A stretch of DNA of 64,000 bases, from the NCBI GenBank assembly GCA_002682825.1, contig NOKP01000025.1, positions 625,746-689,745 on the forward strand, in the 5' to 3' direction. The notes under the pieces were generated by a model that was given only the letters and a program-made list of their open reading frames with translations, did no database searches and had not been told where the DNA came from. This DNA comes from Neonectria sp. B-13 (lineage: Eukaryota; Ascomycota; Sordariomycetes; Hypocreales; Nectriaceae). Positions 20,795 through 30,748 of the stretch are shown here, in pieces. Numbering within the stretch: position 1 is the first letter of the stretch; the number at the start of each line of letters is the position of its first letter. Both the position numbers and the translations under genes were made by a program.

Positions 20795-21383
20795 ATGGCT
20801 CAAGAGGGCATCTTCGCCGCCAGCCTCCTCTCCCCCGAGGTCTCGGCTGACCTACCCGAGGGCTACACCTTGCGCGCGCTGCGCAAGTCCGACTACGATA
20901 GCGGCTTCCTCGACTGCCTGCGCGTCCTCACCACCGTCGGCGACATCAGCGAGGCCGACTTCGCCAAGCAGTACGACAACATGGCCGCTGCCGCCACCTA
21001 CTACATCATCATTATCGAGGACACCACCAAGGCCGAGCGCCCTGTTGTCGGCACGGGTGCTTTGATCGTCGAGCGCAAGTTGTAAGTCGACTTCGCGTCG
21101 GTAAGAAGAATCCACGCTGACGGAATCCTCCCTCTGCAGCATCCACAACCTCGGCGCCGTCGGCCACATCGAGGATATCGCAGTCGCCAAGGACCAGCAG
21201 GGCAAGAAGCTTGGCCTCCGAATCATCCAGGCGCTCGACTACGTCGCCGAGCAGGTCGGCTGCTACAAGAGCATCCTCGACTGCAGCGAGGCCAACGAGG
21301 GCTTCTACGTCAAGTGCGGCTTCCGACGGGCGGGTCTCCAGATGGCCCATTACTACGAGGAAACCAAGGGTAAATCCCAGTAA
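20795..21383 (+). CDS. GNA1: Glucosamine-6-phosphate N-acetyltransferase
   Basis: Two exons (20795-21081 and 21140-21383; GTAAGT donor, CTGCAG acceptor) give 176 residues. It is a GNAT-fold enzyme: YTLRALRKSDYDSGFLDCLRVLTTVGD is the N-terminal substrate region of Gna1, VGTGALIVERK and the GHIEDIAV strand precede the acetyl-CoA loop (QQGKKLG), and YKSILDCSEANEGFYVKCGF is the diagnostic C-terminal part. It transfers acetyl from acetyl-CoA to glucosamine-6-phosphate, the second step towards UDP-GlcNAc for chitin, N-glycans and GPI anchors, in the cytosol. The length is usual for fungal Gna1. A Kozak-like CCGCCATGG surrounds the start. Confidence 0.96.
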
Positions 21384-22672
21384 ATCTCTTTATACGAGCC
21401 GTGATATGCTCCTATCTCATTTTCTCTTTTTGCCGACACCACCCCATCTCGGTGCATTGCACAGAGGCTGATGCAGGTTTCGCATGGCGCAGGAAGTAAA
21501 ATCTAGACCTAGAGGGTTACAAGCCCGGTGACGGGGGAATATAGACATGTTTGCGACGTACATTATGTCTTCATCACTTTCTGGTGGTTTAGCCTGCTTC
21601 TCTCTTCAAGGGGGTTTTCTCTGTCTGGGCTCTTCTCAGCCCTACCCAAATCTCACTTCAGCGACGATGACGGCGTGGGGGTCCCAAAACATCGGATCTT
21701 ACTTAGATTTGTCATATACTTCGTAGGTACAAACTTGGCGTTCACGAAAGACCTTTAGGAAATGCCCAGCTTGCTTACGGCATGCTATGCACGAAGCACA
21801 GCTAGAGGATGCTCGAAAAGCGCCGTGCTCGATCAGGTGCAGGTCGGACCTAGTCCGCTCCCGGTCGGAGATTCTTCCACAGCCACAGCGAATCGGGGCC
21901 TTTGTTCGGGGCGTTTTGTGTGACAACGGAGGATCGCAAACATGTGGTTTTCGGGTTCCGGGTCCGTGTAGACGGAGATACAGTAGCATAAATAAGGATC
22001 TCTGATAATCCCATGGTCGCAATGTGTCACCGTTCCGATCTCGTCTGACATTTAAGACTCGGGCTTCTCTTGAATTACCAAGACCTCAACCAGACCTCAA
22101 CTTGGCCGTCAAGCCCGACATCTTTGGATCAACCAACGAACAACCAATCATATACGAAATGTACGAGGAACTAAACATTTCGTTCGCTCGAGTGCGCATC
22201 GCCGCCTTACAGTCTGCGTAAGCCAAAAGCTCCCATATCTCCCCCGACCGATACACCTAGAGTTGCTGACCCTTTTTCGTGACGGACCTTTAGCGTCATC
22301 GCCCAAGCTTCCGCCTCCGATCGCCATACGGTCTGGCACCAGCGCAACAAGGTCACGGTCGTCGCTAGCCCAGGGGGCTTTCGTCGCTTAGAGAAGAGAA
22401 GGCTGATCCGGGCGAGGCGGGAATGATGGGTCGTTCTGGTCCGAGAATACATGGTGCTGACACTGTGGGAGCTGTCAATGTTCTGAGAGGTGGTGGATGC
22501 TCACTATATGGGAAACTACCAATGCCTTCCATGAGAACGGTGCGGAACGAGCTGAATATCGAATGGGGGAACCGGCGCAGGTGTTTTCAAGGATCTTTAT
22601 TCTTTTTTTGCCTTATTCTCTAATGGTTATCCTTTCTATTTGTCCGTTTTCTATGATACACGAAACACACAA
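21384..22672. other. Intergenic, 3' ends plus a doubtful small gene
   Basis: About 1.29 kb between the stops of GNA1 (+) and the SDR gene (-). It is long for a convergent spacer. The only coding-like structure is a two-exon candidate at 22159-22426, listed separately. Confidence 0.5.
22159..22426 (+). CDS. Tentative two-exon small protein, 63 aa
   Basis: An ATG frame (22159-22217) meets a GTAAGC donor and continues after a pyrimidine-rich CCTTTAG acceptor at 22294-22426 in the matching phase, giving 63 residues with an Arg/Lys-rich C-terminus. The frame is open for some way upstream of the ATG, so more exons may exist. It matches no family I recognise. The support is only splice-signal quality and frame agreement, which can occur by chance. 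It could also be the remnant of a larger gene. Confidence 0.25.
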
Positions 22673-23599
22673 TCATCGACCCATCCAGCCACCATCAACG
22701 ACCAAGATGTGACCGCTCACGTAGCCACTGGCCCTGCTGGCGAGGTAGACGGACGTACCCTTGAAATCTTCAGGCGAGCCCCATACGCCGGCGGGGATGC
22801 GGGCGGTGATGCTGGCGAGGCGCTCGGGGTTGGCGAGAAGCGCCTCGTTCATGTCGGTGGCGATGTAGCCGGGGGCGATGGCGTTGACGGTGATGCCCTT
22901 GGACGTCCACTCGTTGGCGAAGCTCTTGGTCAGCTGGCCGACGGCGCCCTTGGACGCGGCGTAGGCGGGCACGGTGAAGCCGCCCTGGAAGGTCAGCAGC
23001 GACGCGAAGTTGATGATGCTGCCGCGGCGGCCGGTGACGGGCGAGGGCTCGAGGCCGAGCATGTGGGCGCCGACGTCGCGGCAGAGGGTGAAGACGGCGT
23101 TGAGGTTGACTTGGATGACCTGGGGAGAGTGAAAGTGTTAGTGGTAGTAGGAGAGAAGGACAGCGAGGGAATGTCTGACATCGTTGAAGTCCTTGTCGGG
23201 GAACTCCTCGCAGGGGTGTCGTCGCTGGATGCCGGCGCAGTTGACGAGGATGCGGATCTTGTGGCCGTCGGAGAGGATCTTGGGGATGAGGGTGCCAACG
23301 GAGGCGGCCGAGGAGAGGTCGGCAGTGTAGACGAAGGCCTTGCGGCCGAGCTTCTCGACGGCCTCCTTGGTGGCGGTAGCAGTGGTGTCTCGCTGCAAGT
23401 AAAAGTCCTGTCAGAATACGAGGATCCAGAAATGTCGTGAGCTCGAAAAGAGCAGTCGCATCATGACATGACGTACCTGGACCAAGATGATGTCGGCGCC
23501 GGCCTCGGCGAAGCCAATGGCAACGGCCTGGCCAATGCCCCGGGTGCCGCCGGTGATGACGGCCGTCTGGCCCTCGAGGGAGAAGAAGGAAGCAGCCAT
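22673..23599 (-). CDS. Short-chain dehydrogenase, 2-deoxy-D-gluconate 3-dehydrogenase (KduD)-like
   Basis: Three exons (23599-23477, 23392-23180 and 23119-22673, all phase 0) give 260 residues. The cofactor loop is [10 protein letters not shown] (TGxxxGIG). NCAGIQ is the NNAG-type motif, and Ser, Tyr and Lys of the catalytic set are in [10 protein letters not shown] and [29 protein letters not shown] and the C-terminal [18 protein letters not shown] are close to KduD and related sugar-acid dehydrogenases, including the way the N-terminus reads [12 protein letters not shown]. The likely reaction is NAD(P)-dependent oxidation of a keto-deoxy sugar acid or polyol. It is divergent from the sorbitol/xylitol dehydrogenase gene, with which it may share a control region. 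No targeting signal is present. The exact substrate is not readable. Confidence 0.9.
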
Positions 23600-23711
23600 G
23601 ATGTCGGAAAATACAATTGAGAGAGGTAGAGAGAGAAGCGACGATGCGGAAGTTCAGTCCCGAGATGTTTGGGAGCAAGGGAGGGAAGTGTGAGTGCTTT
23701 TACTTTTTTTT

Positions 23712-23732
23712 TGGTGGTGGTGGTGGTGGTGG
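23712..23732. repeat. TGG trinucleotide microsatellite
   Basis: About seven TGG units lie 110 bases upstream of the SDR start. In the SDR sense it reads CCA. It may vary in length between isolates. Confidence 0.8.
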
Positions 23733-24126
23733 CTTACGATTCCCAGGCCAAAAGACGGACACCGCGAGGGGCAGACGCGGGGGTGGGATGGTGGGATGAG
23801 GGGAGGGATGATGAAGTGGGCAACGGGGTGTTAGTCTAGATGTACGGATATTAATATGTATTGTAATTAACGGAGTAGATGCATCTCATGATATTTTATT
23901 CACTACTTCGTACTACCTATTGTGTCTAGACAACCCACCAGACAGACACAGACACCGAGATTCTCAAAACTCAGGCCTTCTCCCCATGCCACCCTCGGCC
24001 AAAGCACCACTCTCTCGCCATCAACAAGAACAGAAGAACTGCGGGACAAACTCGGCGTCGTCTTGACGCATGCACCACCTGATCTGAAGAACATTCACCC
24101 AATGCCCACGCCGGGAATTTGGTCTC

Positions 24127-24146
24127 GCGCGCCGTCGACGGCGCGC
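24127..24146. promoter_or_regulatory. Perfect 20-bp palindrome in divergent promoter
   Basis: The half-site GCGCGCCGTC is followed at once by its exact reverse complement, with no spacer. The centre reads CCG-TCGA-CGG, a pair of outward-facing CGG triplets as bound by dimeric Zn2Cys6 proteins. It is about 530 bases from the SDR start and 970 from the sorbitol dehydrogenase start. Binding is inference. Confidence 0.5.
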
Positions 24147-25113
24147 CATCGGAGACAATGCCGAGTTCTGAGCGGGCATGATGCCGTCTTTTTATTTGGC
24201 GTGGCAGCTTTGGGTCCCCGCTAGAGCAGCCAGCGCAAAAAGACGGATCCAGCCAGTGAGTGGGAGGGATGTACTGGTACCTGAATCGTCAGGGGATGCT
24301 TGACACTTTGCTCAAGGTCAATGTCTTGCTGACTGGATTCTTTCGTTGTCGTCTGGTTTCCCAATGGCTGGTCATGATGGAGGGAGTCCGTCTCAGTCAA
24401 TGCCATGTCCACGTCCCGGTTGCGGGGAGCGGACAGGCACAGCGCTTGCGGCTCTCATTCCCCCGAGGCCAATTCTCCAGACCTAAAGAGGCAACGGCCA
24501 AGAATTACCCTTGAAGACAGTCATGGCAGTACGTGTACAGTACTGTAGCTACATTTTCTAGCGGGCGCTCTACAGGGACGGCGTCAGTCCCGCAGCGGGG
24601 GAGGGGCACACAACTTTCCCTCAGCATCGTCATTCTCCCACGCCCCTCATCACGGATGTACAGGTACTGTACCTCGATCCGCCCGATGGATACAGTTTTT
24701 TCCCTTCCCTTTGCTCGACACCTCTTGTCATGGGGCGAGGCGTCATGGGGCCTTTTTCGTCGTGGGGCCGCGACTCGGCTCTCTCCCCGCGGCGACCTCT
24801 AGCTAAACTGACAGTTAGTTATGAGTGTGTGTTGTAAGAGTCGATATCGGAGCCGGGATTAAGTAGCTGTGCTGCTTCATCCCGCCTTTCGGTCCACTCT
24901 CCACCGCCCACACTCTCAATTCCGTTGCCGTCCCCTTGTTCGTCCAACAATTCTTTCTTGATTTGTTTTCCTTTTTGATCATTCCCGCCCTCGCTCATAT
25001 TTCTCGTCCAAGGATTGGTGCTTTGTCTCACTCATCAAGGTTCTTCAATTGACCCGTCACTGTCCCATCTCCATCGTCTACTTCACCTCACCTCACCTTA
25101 CCTCCCTCTCATC

Positions 25114-26513
25114 ATGTCGACTCAGAGCGTCACAGCTTCCGTCCTACACGGCGAGAAGGACCTCCGCCTGGTGAGTTCTCCTCCTACCATCTCCTCCCCC
25201 TGCCATCTCCTCCTCCTCCTCCTCCTCCTTTCAACGGCTCTTCTAACTAGCCCTCACAGGAGCAACGAGATCTCCCCTCCCCCGCCAGCGATGAGGTCCA
25301 GGTCGCTGTCCAGGCCACCGGCCTCTGCGGTTCTGACCTGCACTACTACAACCACTTCCGCAACGGCGACATCATCGTCCGCGAGCCCCTGACACTCGGC
25401 CACGAGTCCGCCGGCACCGTCGTCGCCGTCGGCTCTGCCGTCTCCGATCTCGTCCCCGGCGACCGCGTCGCCCTCGAGGTCGGCCTGCCCTGTGAGGACT
25501 GCGAGTACTGCACCGAGGGCCGCTACAACATCTGCCGCGGTATGAAGTTCCGCAGCTCTGCCAAAGCGAATCCCCATGCCCAGGGCACGCTGCAGGAGAA
25601 GATTAACCACCCTGCGCGGTGGTGCCACAAGTGAGTTATCCGATCAACCTCCTCCTGTCCTTGTAGCAGAATACTCCTACTAACACCTACCCCTAAAAGG
25701 CTTCCCGACAATGTCTCCCTCGATCTGGGTGCCCTCGCCGAGCCTCTCTCCGTCGCCTGGCACGCCCGGGACCGAGCTGCCCTCCCCAAGGGTTCCACCG
25801 TGCTCGTCCTCGGAGCCGGCGCCGTGGGTCTACTCGCCGCTGCCGTCAGCAAGGCGGACGGTGCCAAGACGGTCATCATTGCGGATATCCTCAAGGACCG
25901 CATTGACTTTGCCGTCGCCAACGGCTTTGCCGACGCCAGTGTCTTAGTCCCCATGGAGCGCCCTCAGACCATCGAGGACAAGCTCGCCTATGCTCAGAAG
26001 GTGGCTGCGGCGGTCCGAGAGACCCAGGTCCGCGGCGAGGCCGTCGGCGAGGTCACTGCCGTCTACGAGTGTACCGGTGTCGAGACGTGTGTGCAAACCG
26101 CCATCTACGTAAGCTTGAACTCCTGATATTTCCCCCCTCTAGACAACCTTGTGTCTTTTGTCCTGAGTGTGCTAACATAACGAAAACAGGCCACCAAGCC
26201 CGGAGGCAAGGTCATGATCATTGGCATGGGCACGCCCGTCCTCACCCTTCCCATGTCCGCCGCCGCCCTTCGCGAGGTCGACCTCATCGGCGTCTTCCGC
26301 TACGCCAAGACTTACCGCTACGTGCTAGACCTGCTGGCCGACCAGCCCAAGGCTATGCCCGACCTGACGAAGCTGGTGACACAGCGGTACAAGGGCATGG
26401 ACCGCATCGAAGAGGCCTTCAAAATGGCCGGCAAGATCAAGGACGACAGCGGTAACCTGGTCATTAAGGTCGTCGTCGACATGTCGGGCAAGTCCCGAAC
26501 CAGCGTACTGTAG
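25114..26513 (+). CDS. Zinc-dependent sorbitol/xylitol dehydrogenase (MDR family)
   Basis: Four exons (25114-25170, 25260-25630, 25700-26108, 26190-26513) give 386 residues. Catalytic zinc ligands are visible in GLCGSDLHYYN (Cys) and LGHE (His/Glu). The structural zinc loop is CEDCEYCTEGRYNIC, four Cys. The Rossmann loop VLVLGAGAVGLLAA, an Asp at the end of the next strand (VIIADILKDR) that prefers NAD, and AEPLSVAWHA are standard for polyol dehydrogenases. It should interconvert a polyol (sorbitol, xylitol, arabinitol or galactitol) and its ketose with NAD in the cytosol. Compared with classical xylitol dehydrogenases it has a longer insert before VYECTGVE (about residues 255-280). Intron 1 carries a TCC repeat. 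The neighbours on both sides are also carbohydrate oxidoreductases. Confidence 0.93.
25206..25230. repeat. TCC microsatellite in intron 1
   Basis: About eight TCC units lie just upstream of the branch point (CTAAC at 25244) and acceptor of the sorbitol dehydrogenase gene. It may double as polypyrimidine tract. Confidence 0.75.
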
Positions 26514-27051
26514 TTGTAGTTTCTGGTCGTCTTTTTTCTTTTTATGTTATGGGATATCATAGAAAATGGGGTGGGTGGTTTTGTTAAATGAATGATGAGT
26601 CTAGGTAGTCTTGGGTAGCAACATGATGATTTTGGTTTACATCTTTTGATATTTGACAGTCCGTTCGCTCGCTTGCCGTACACCACAAGGCATTCGATCA
26701 GAACCCATTTCCTGTCTTCTGACGAATATTTCCCAGCTTCAATTGTCACATGAAATTTCACATTTTGCGCCGTTATGATGTCATGGTCAAGTCCGCCGTC
26801 ACATTGACAATGTCGGCCCCCACGGCGGAAAACGGCACGGAAAAGGCCCCAACCCCAAACGGAAATTACTCAAATTGGAAGTCACCAAACCCTCGAATCA
26901 CGGATTACATGGAACAGTATTCATGGACTTGGTTTTAGTTGAATGCTTATTCATGTCGTAGCCTCTCTAGGCTTTAGTCTATTATAACATCTTATTTACT
27001 TTATGTCCCTTTTTTTCCCGTTCGTCTCATCGTCTCATCCGAGAGCTCCCT
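26514..27051. other. Convergent 3' ends
   Basis: About 540 bases between the sorbitol dehydrogenase stop (+) and the aldo-keto reductase stop (-). It is AT-richer with T-tracts near 26530 and 27008. No gene is supported. Confidence 0.65.
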
Positions 27052-28156
27052 TTATTGCTTGTCGGGGAACCCAAAGTTGATGCCGAAAGGAGGGTAGACA
27101 TATCGCTTGAGCTCGCCCTTTTTAGTGAGGTCGTCAGAGTAGTCATTGAGGATCTTCATGTCGTCGGCGTCCAGCTCAACAATCTTCTTATTGGCCGAGA
27201 TGCGCTCGGGGGTGACAGACTTGGCCAGGACGGTGCTGCCTCGGGCAACTAGACAGGAGTGTTAGTGAAGTGTCGCACTGTTGAGCAGTTTTGGAGGGGG
27301 ATCCTACTGTGGTAGCTGAGGAGGACGGTAGAGGGAGATACGCCCTTCTTCTCGGCGACCTTGACGACGGGCTCGGAGGACATCATGGGGCCGCCGGTGC
27401 TGCCCAGAGGGCTGTAGGCGACAATGTGGATGCCCTTCTCCTTGCAGTAGTCGACGATCTCCTGCTGGGGCAGGCTGGGGTGGTTCTCAATCTGGTTGAT
27501 GGCGGGGACGATGGTGGCGTGGGGCAGAAGCTCCTCGAGGTACTTGACGCTGTACTGTAGGCGAGTGTTAGCTTCATATTTCCAGTCTCGAGAGAGCCGT
27601 GTGGAGGGAAACGTACGTTGCAGACTCCGACGGCCTTGGTCTTGCCGGTGGCGACGAGCTTCTCCATCTGCTTCCAGGTATCGACGTGGTTGTGGCTGCG
27701 GATGATGTCTCGCGAGCCATCGGGCAGGGTGGGGAACTTGTCGTGGTTGCCCTCGGGGTTGAGGAGGAGAGGCCAGTGCTGGGAACAAGGAGTTAACATG
27801 GAGTTTGAGGTGGTGTTCAGAGAGCAACTTACAACCAGGAACAGATCGACGTGGTCAAGACCGAGGCTCTTCAAGCTCTTGTCCAGAGCAAGCTCGCAGC
27901 GGGTGTTGTACGTGGCCCAGACCTTGGTCATGACGAAGACATCCTCGCGCTTGACGCCCGAGTCAAAAGCAGCCTTGAGGCCCTCGCCGACCTCGTCCTC
28001 ATTGCCGTAGCAGTAGGCGCCGTCGACGAGGGTGTAGCCGTCCTTGAGGGCATACTCGACGGCGGTCTGGACCTTTCCGGGCTCGGCCTGCCAGGTGCCG
28101 AAGCCGACGGCGGGGATGTCCTGGCCGGTGTTGAGCTTGAAGGAAGTGGCAGCCAT
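27052..28156 (-). CDS. Aldo-keto reductase, Gcy1/glycerol dehydrogenase-like
   Basis: Four exons (28156-27833, 27778-27617, 27554-27308, 27248-27052) give 309 residues. The TIM-barrel AKR features are clear: FGTWQAEPGKV, the catalytic Asp and Tyr in LVDGAYCYGNEDEVGEGL, the Lys in VFVMTKVW, the His in DLFLVHWP (formed across the first splice), and the cofactor-binding AKSVTPERISAN. The last segment (YPPFGINFGFPDK) is as in yeast Gcy1 and Trichoderma-type glycerol dehydrogenases. It likely reduces an aldose or glyceraldehyde, or oxidises glycerol, with NADP(H) in the cytosol. The His of the active site being restored exactly by joining exons 1 and 2 supports the gene model. It is convergent with the sorbitol dehydrogenase. 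Confidence 0.92.
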
Positions 28157-29576
28157 TGTGTATGAGGTGTGGGAGGAATGCGTTGGGTATGGGAGAGGAG
28201 AGGAGAGAAGAGACGAGAGAAGACAAGAGGAGATAGTGTGACCTTCCACGCGAGAGCGGGAGTCGAGACGGTTATAAACAAGTCCACGGGCATCTCTCCC
28301 CCGATCAACACCAACCAACCTCCACCACCGCCAACTAGCTATGGAATAACGCAGAACAAGCGCGCCTCCCTCGCTCGCCGTAGGTGTCTCCCTACACAGT
28401 GCAGTACAGGACAGTACTACTCGGCACTCGACTATCCCGCCCCGGACAGTGGCCCTCCCCTCCCCCAATCTTTTTTCCCTTTTCCCTTCCTCCTCACGAG
28501 TTTCTCGGCGGGGTCAAGGCCGAAAGCCAAAGCCCGCCCGAAAGATACCCCACCACACCACCCCGCTTGCGCCGTGCCTGATCTAGTCGTTGCCAGGCGC
28601 GGGGTGTTTTGGGGGCGTATGTGTGCTGCGCGAGCCATGTACCGGTACCTACAGTCCAAGCAAAGGGGCGAGTTGCCGAACTGAGGCGCTGCGGGAGAAT
28701 CCCCGCCTGTTTCTTCGGGGTGGGGTTGGTCCGAGAGCCTCCTCTTGCTCTGTCGCTGTGGACGGATGTACTGTACTTGGCGTGGCCGCGCAGTAGTGAC
28801 ATGCGGTAGCACGCGAAGAGGTGGGACCCGGTCGGCGAGAACCCCGGTCATTCCGCTCCTTGCCCCCAATGTCAGTGTTTTAGTGATTTGACAGGATGCA
28901 TCAGCTGTGTACAAGTACGAATACTAGCCGATAATGGACGAAAGCACAGCGCGGCGACACCGGCGGGGGGGATCATGACAGATACACTGTCCTTGACTTT
29001 ATCTGGCTCAGCATTGGTTGCTGTCACCCTCTCTTTGCCGTCGCATAGACTATAGCCATGTCTTCTACGGAGTACTCGAGCTCATGATACCACAGCACTC
29101 GGATTGGTGGGTTAATCACCCGGTGTATAATAATAACAGCCCCTCAACGAGGCTCGTCTTCCCATCTACAAAGCACTATGTCTGGCGTACGGTCCCTTCC
29201 GTACATGTTTCCCCCACGGTGATGTTCTACCCTGCCCGTTGCATTCGCTCGAGCCAACATCATCAGGCCAGGCCGGACCCGACCCGACTGACTAAACCCA
29301 ACCCTATCCCAGCCGCCCCCGCGTCCCCCGCATTATCCTTTGCTATAGGCCCTTCTATGTCTCATGGGGCTCTAAGGGAGGGGATGACAAATGAAACTAT
29401 ACATACATGCAAAAGAAAAGAACGAGAAGAGCATCCGTCGATGATATCCATTACAACAAAATGTGCCATAAAACTCCCCTCTTTCCCCTCCCCCTCTTCG
29501 TCCACTCTTCGTTTATACTCCCCCACACACAAATCCCCCCTCGTCGTTATTCGCCTCGTCTGTGACTTCACCAAGT
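28157..29576. other. Promoter region of the aldo-keto reductase gene
   Basis: About 1.4 kb between the aldo-keto reductase start (-) and the SED5 stop (-). The part near 28157-28260 is a GAGA-rich (CT-rich in the gene sense) leader. A 206-codon plus-strand frame (29018-29638) runs into the SED5 3' end, lacks domain features and is not called a gene. Confidence 0.55.
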
Positions 29577-30748
29577 CTAGCCCGAGACTAGAACCCAGAG
29601 CCTGCAGTAACACGTCAGTATCAGCTGGAATATCATGAATAGAGGTGCCAAGACCATGCAAGGGGCCGTGCAAGACGGGTACCCAACCATGGACCGGAAC
29701 CCCCAAGGGACCACTTACAGGAAGAAAATCATCAGGACACCAAACATCTTGGCTATCAACCACCGATTGCTCGATACCCGTGACCAGTACTTGAGCAGCT
29801 CTCGTTGCGCACCCTCGACGTTGTCCACAACATCTTCCGTGTTGGCGTCGATTCGCTGAATCATTTCACTCTGCTCCGAAACCATCGTCGCCAGCTGGCC
29901 GAAGATGCTGCCCAGTTCACCGATCGTCTTCTCAATCGCCTCGATGGCCTCGCCTCGTTGCTGGATGTACGTGTTGGCCGGCTGCGCCTCCTCCATCATC
30001 ATCAGCTGCTGGTCGCCCACCGGGTTGAGGGACAGAGTGTCGGCTCCTGGTGCTGGTGAGTTGCGGTTGGGGGTTCCGTAGAGTGGCGACGCTGATTGTT
30101 GCAGCGACGGCTGCGCGTGCTGGGATACGCTCGAGATGAAGTTTTCTGTCCTCGACCTCGATGCTTGGATGTTCTTTGTCCTCGCCTCCAACACGTCCTT
30201 GAAGTTGACTGACACATCTGTCAATTTGCCTTGCAGCAGGTAGACGACGTTCTTGTTGTGCTCGCCCTCCTGGTCAGCCTTGGGGTGCTGCTGCTTCGAT
30301 AGGTTTTGCAAAGAGCCAATCTGCTGGTTTAAAGACGATAGATCTTGCTTGATGACAAAAGTAAGCTCGTTGATTTCGACCGGTCGGTCGTCGAAAAGGG
30401 TGCGTCGCTTTGCCACTATTCACACAAGTCAGTCTCCGTGTTCGAGGGCCGCTGCATGTTTAATCGTAGAGGCCGCTATCATAGGCCACCGAAAGGGCGT
30501 GACAACTCACGTTGTGCTAGCTTCTCCAGCTTTCCCATGGTTGCCGAGATGCCTCGTCCAATGTCGGCCGCCTGCCTGGCAAAGTCGGATCTGCTGGGTC
30601 GCCCATCACCATTGGCGGCGGACTTCTGGGCATCCGAGAGGAGGGATCTTCGCTGTGAGCCAACCTTGGTCGAGGCCTGGCGACGCTGGGCCTGAAGGAG
30701 CACCGACTTGAACTCAGAGGTTCGATCTTGGATGGATGCGACAGCCAT
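29577..30748 (-). CDS. SED5: Golgi t-SNARE syntaxin Sed5
   Basis: Three exons (30748-30511, 30415-29719 and 29601-29577) give 319 residues. The N-terminus SIQDRTSEFKSVLLQAQRR is the Sed5 peptide region that binds the SM protein Sly1. Then comes the three-helix Habc domain and the SNARE motif (about residues 230-290) with the zero-layer Gln261 in MVSEQSEMIQRID, making it a Qa-SNARE. A C-terminal TM anchor of about 17 residues follows RVSSNRWLIAK. The last eight residues of the protein come from a 25-base final exon, reached by a 117-base intron that cuts the TM segment; without it the frame would add unrelated residues. Sed5 mediates ER-to-Golgi and intra-Golgi fusion. Confidence 0.94.

Larger units (their letters stand above)
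23600..25113. promoter_or_regulatory. Divergent promoter of SDR and sorbitol dehydrogenase genes
   Basis: About 1.5 kb between two divergent starts. It contains a TGG microsatellite, a perfect 20-bp palindrome (24127-24146), palindromic ACAGTACTGT (24537-24546), the imperfect AGGTACTGTACCT, and G-rich GCGGGGGAGGGG near 24594, which resembles CreA sites. The sorbitol-dehydrogenase side ends in a CCTCACCT-rich leader. No ORF with exon character lies here. Confidence 0.55.

Noticed and set aside
22640..23440. 266-codon plus-strand frame opposite the SDR gene
   Set aside because: Antisense of clear SDR exons and introns; Gly/Asp/Val-biased, no domain.
29018..29638. 206-codon plus-strand frame
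   Set aside because: Overlaps the SED5 final exon and 3' end, has no domain and no splice or leader signals.
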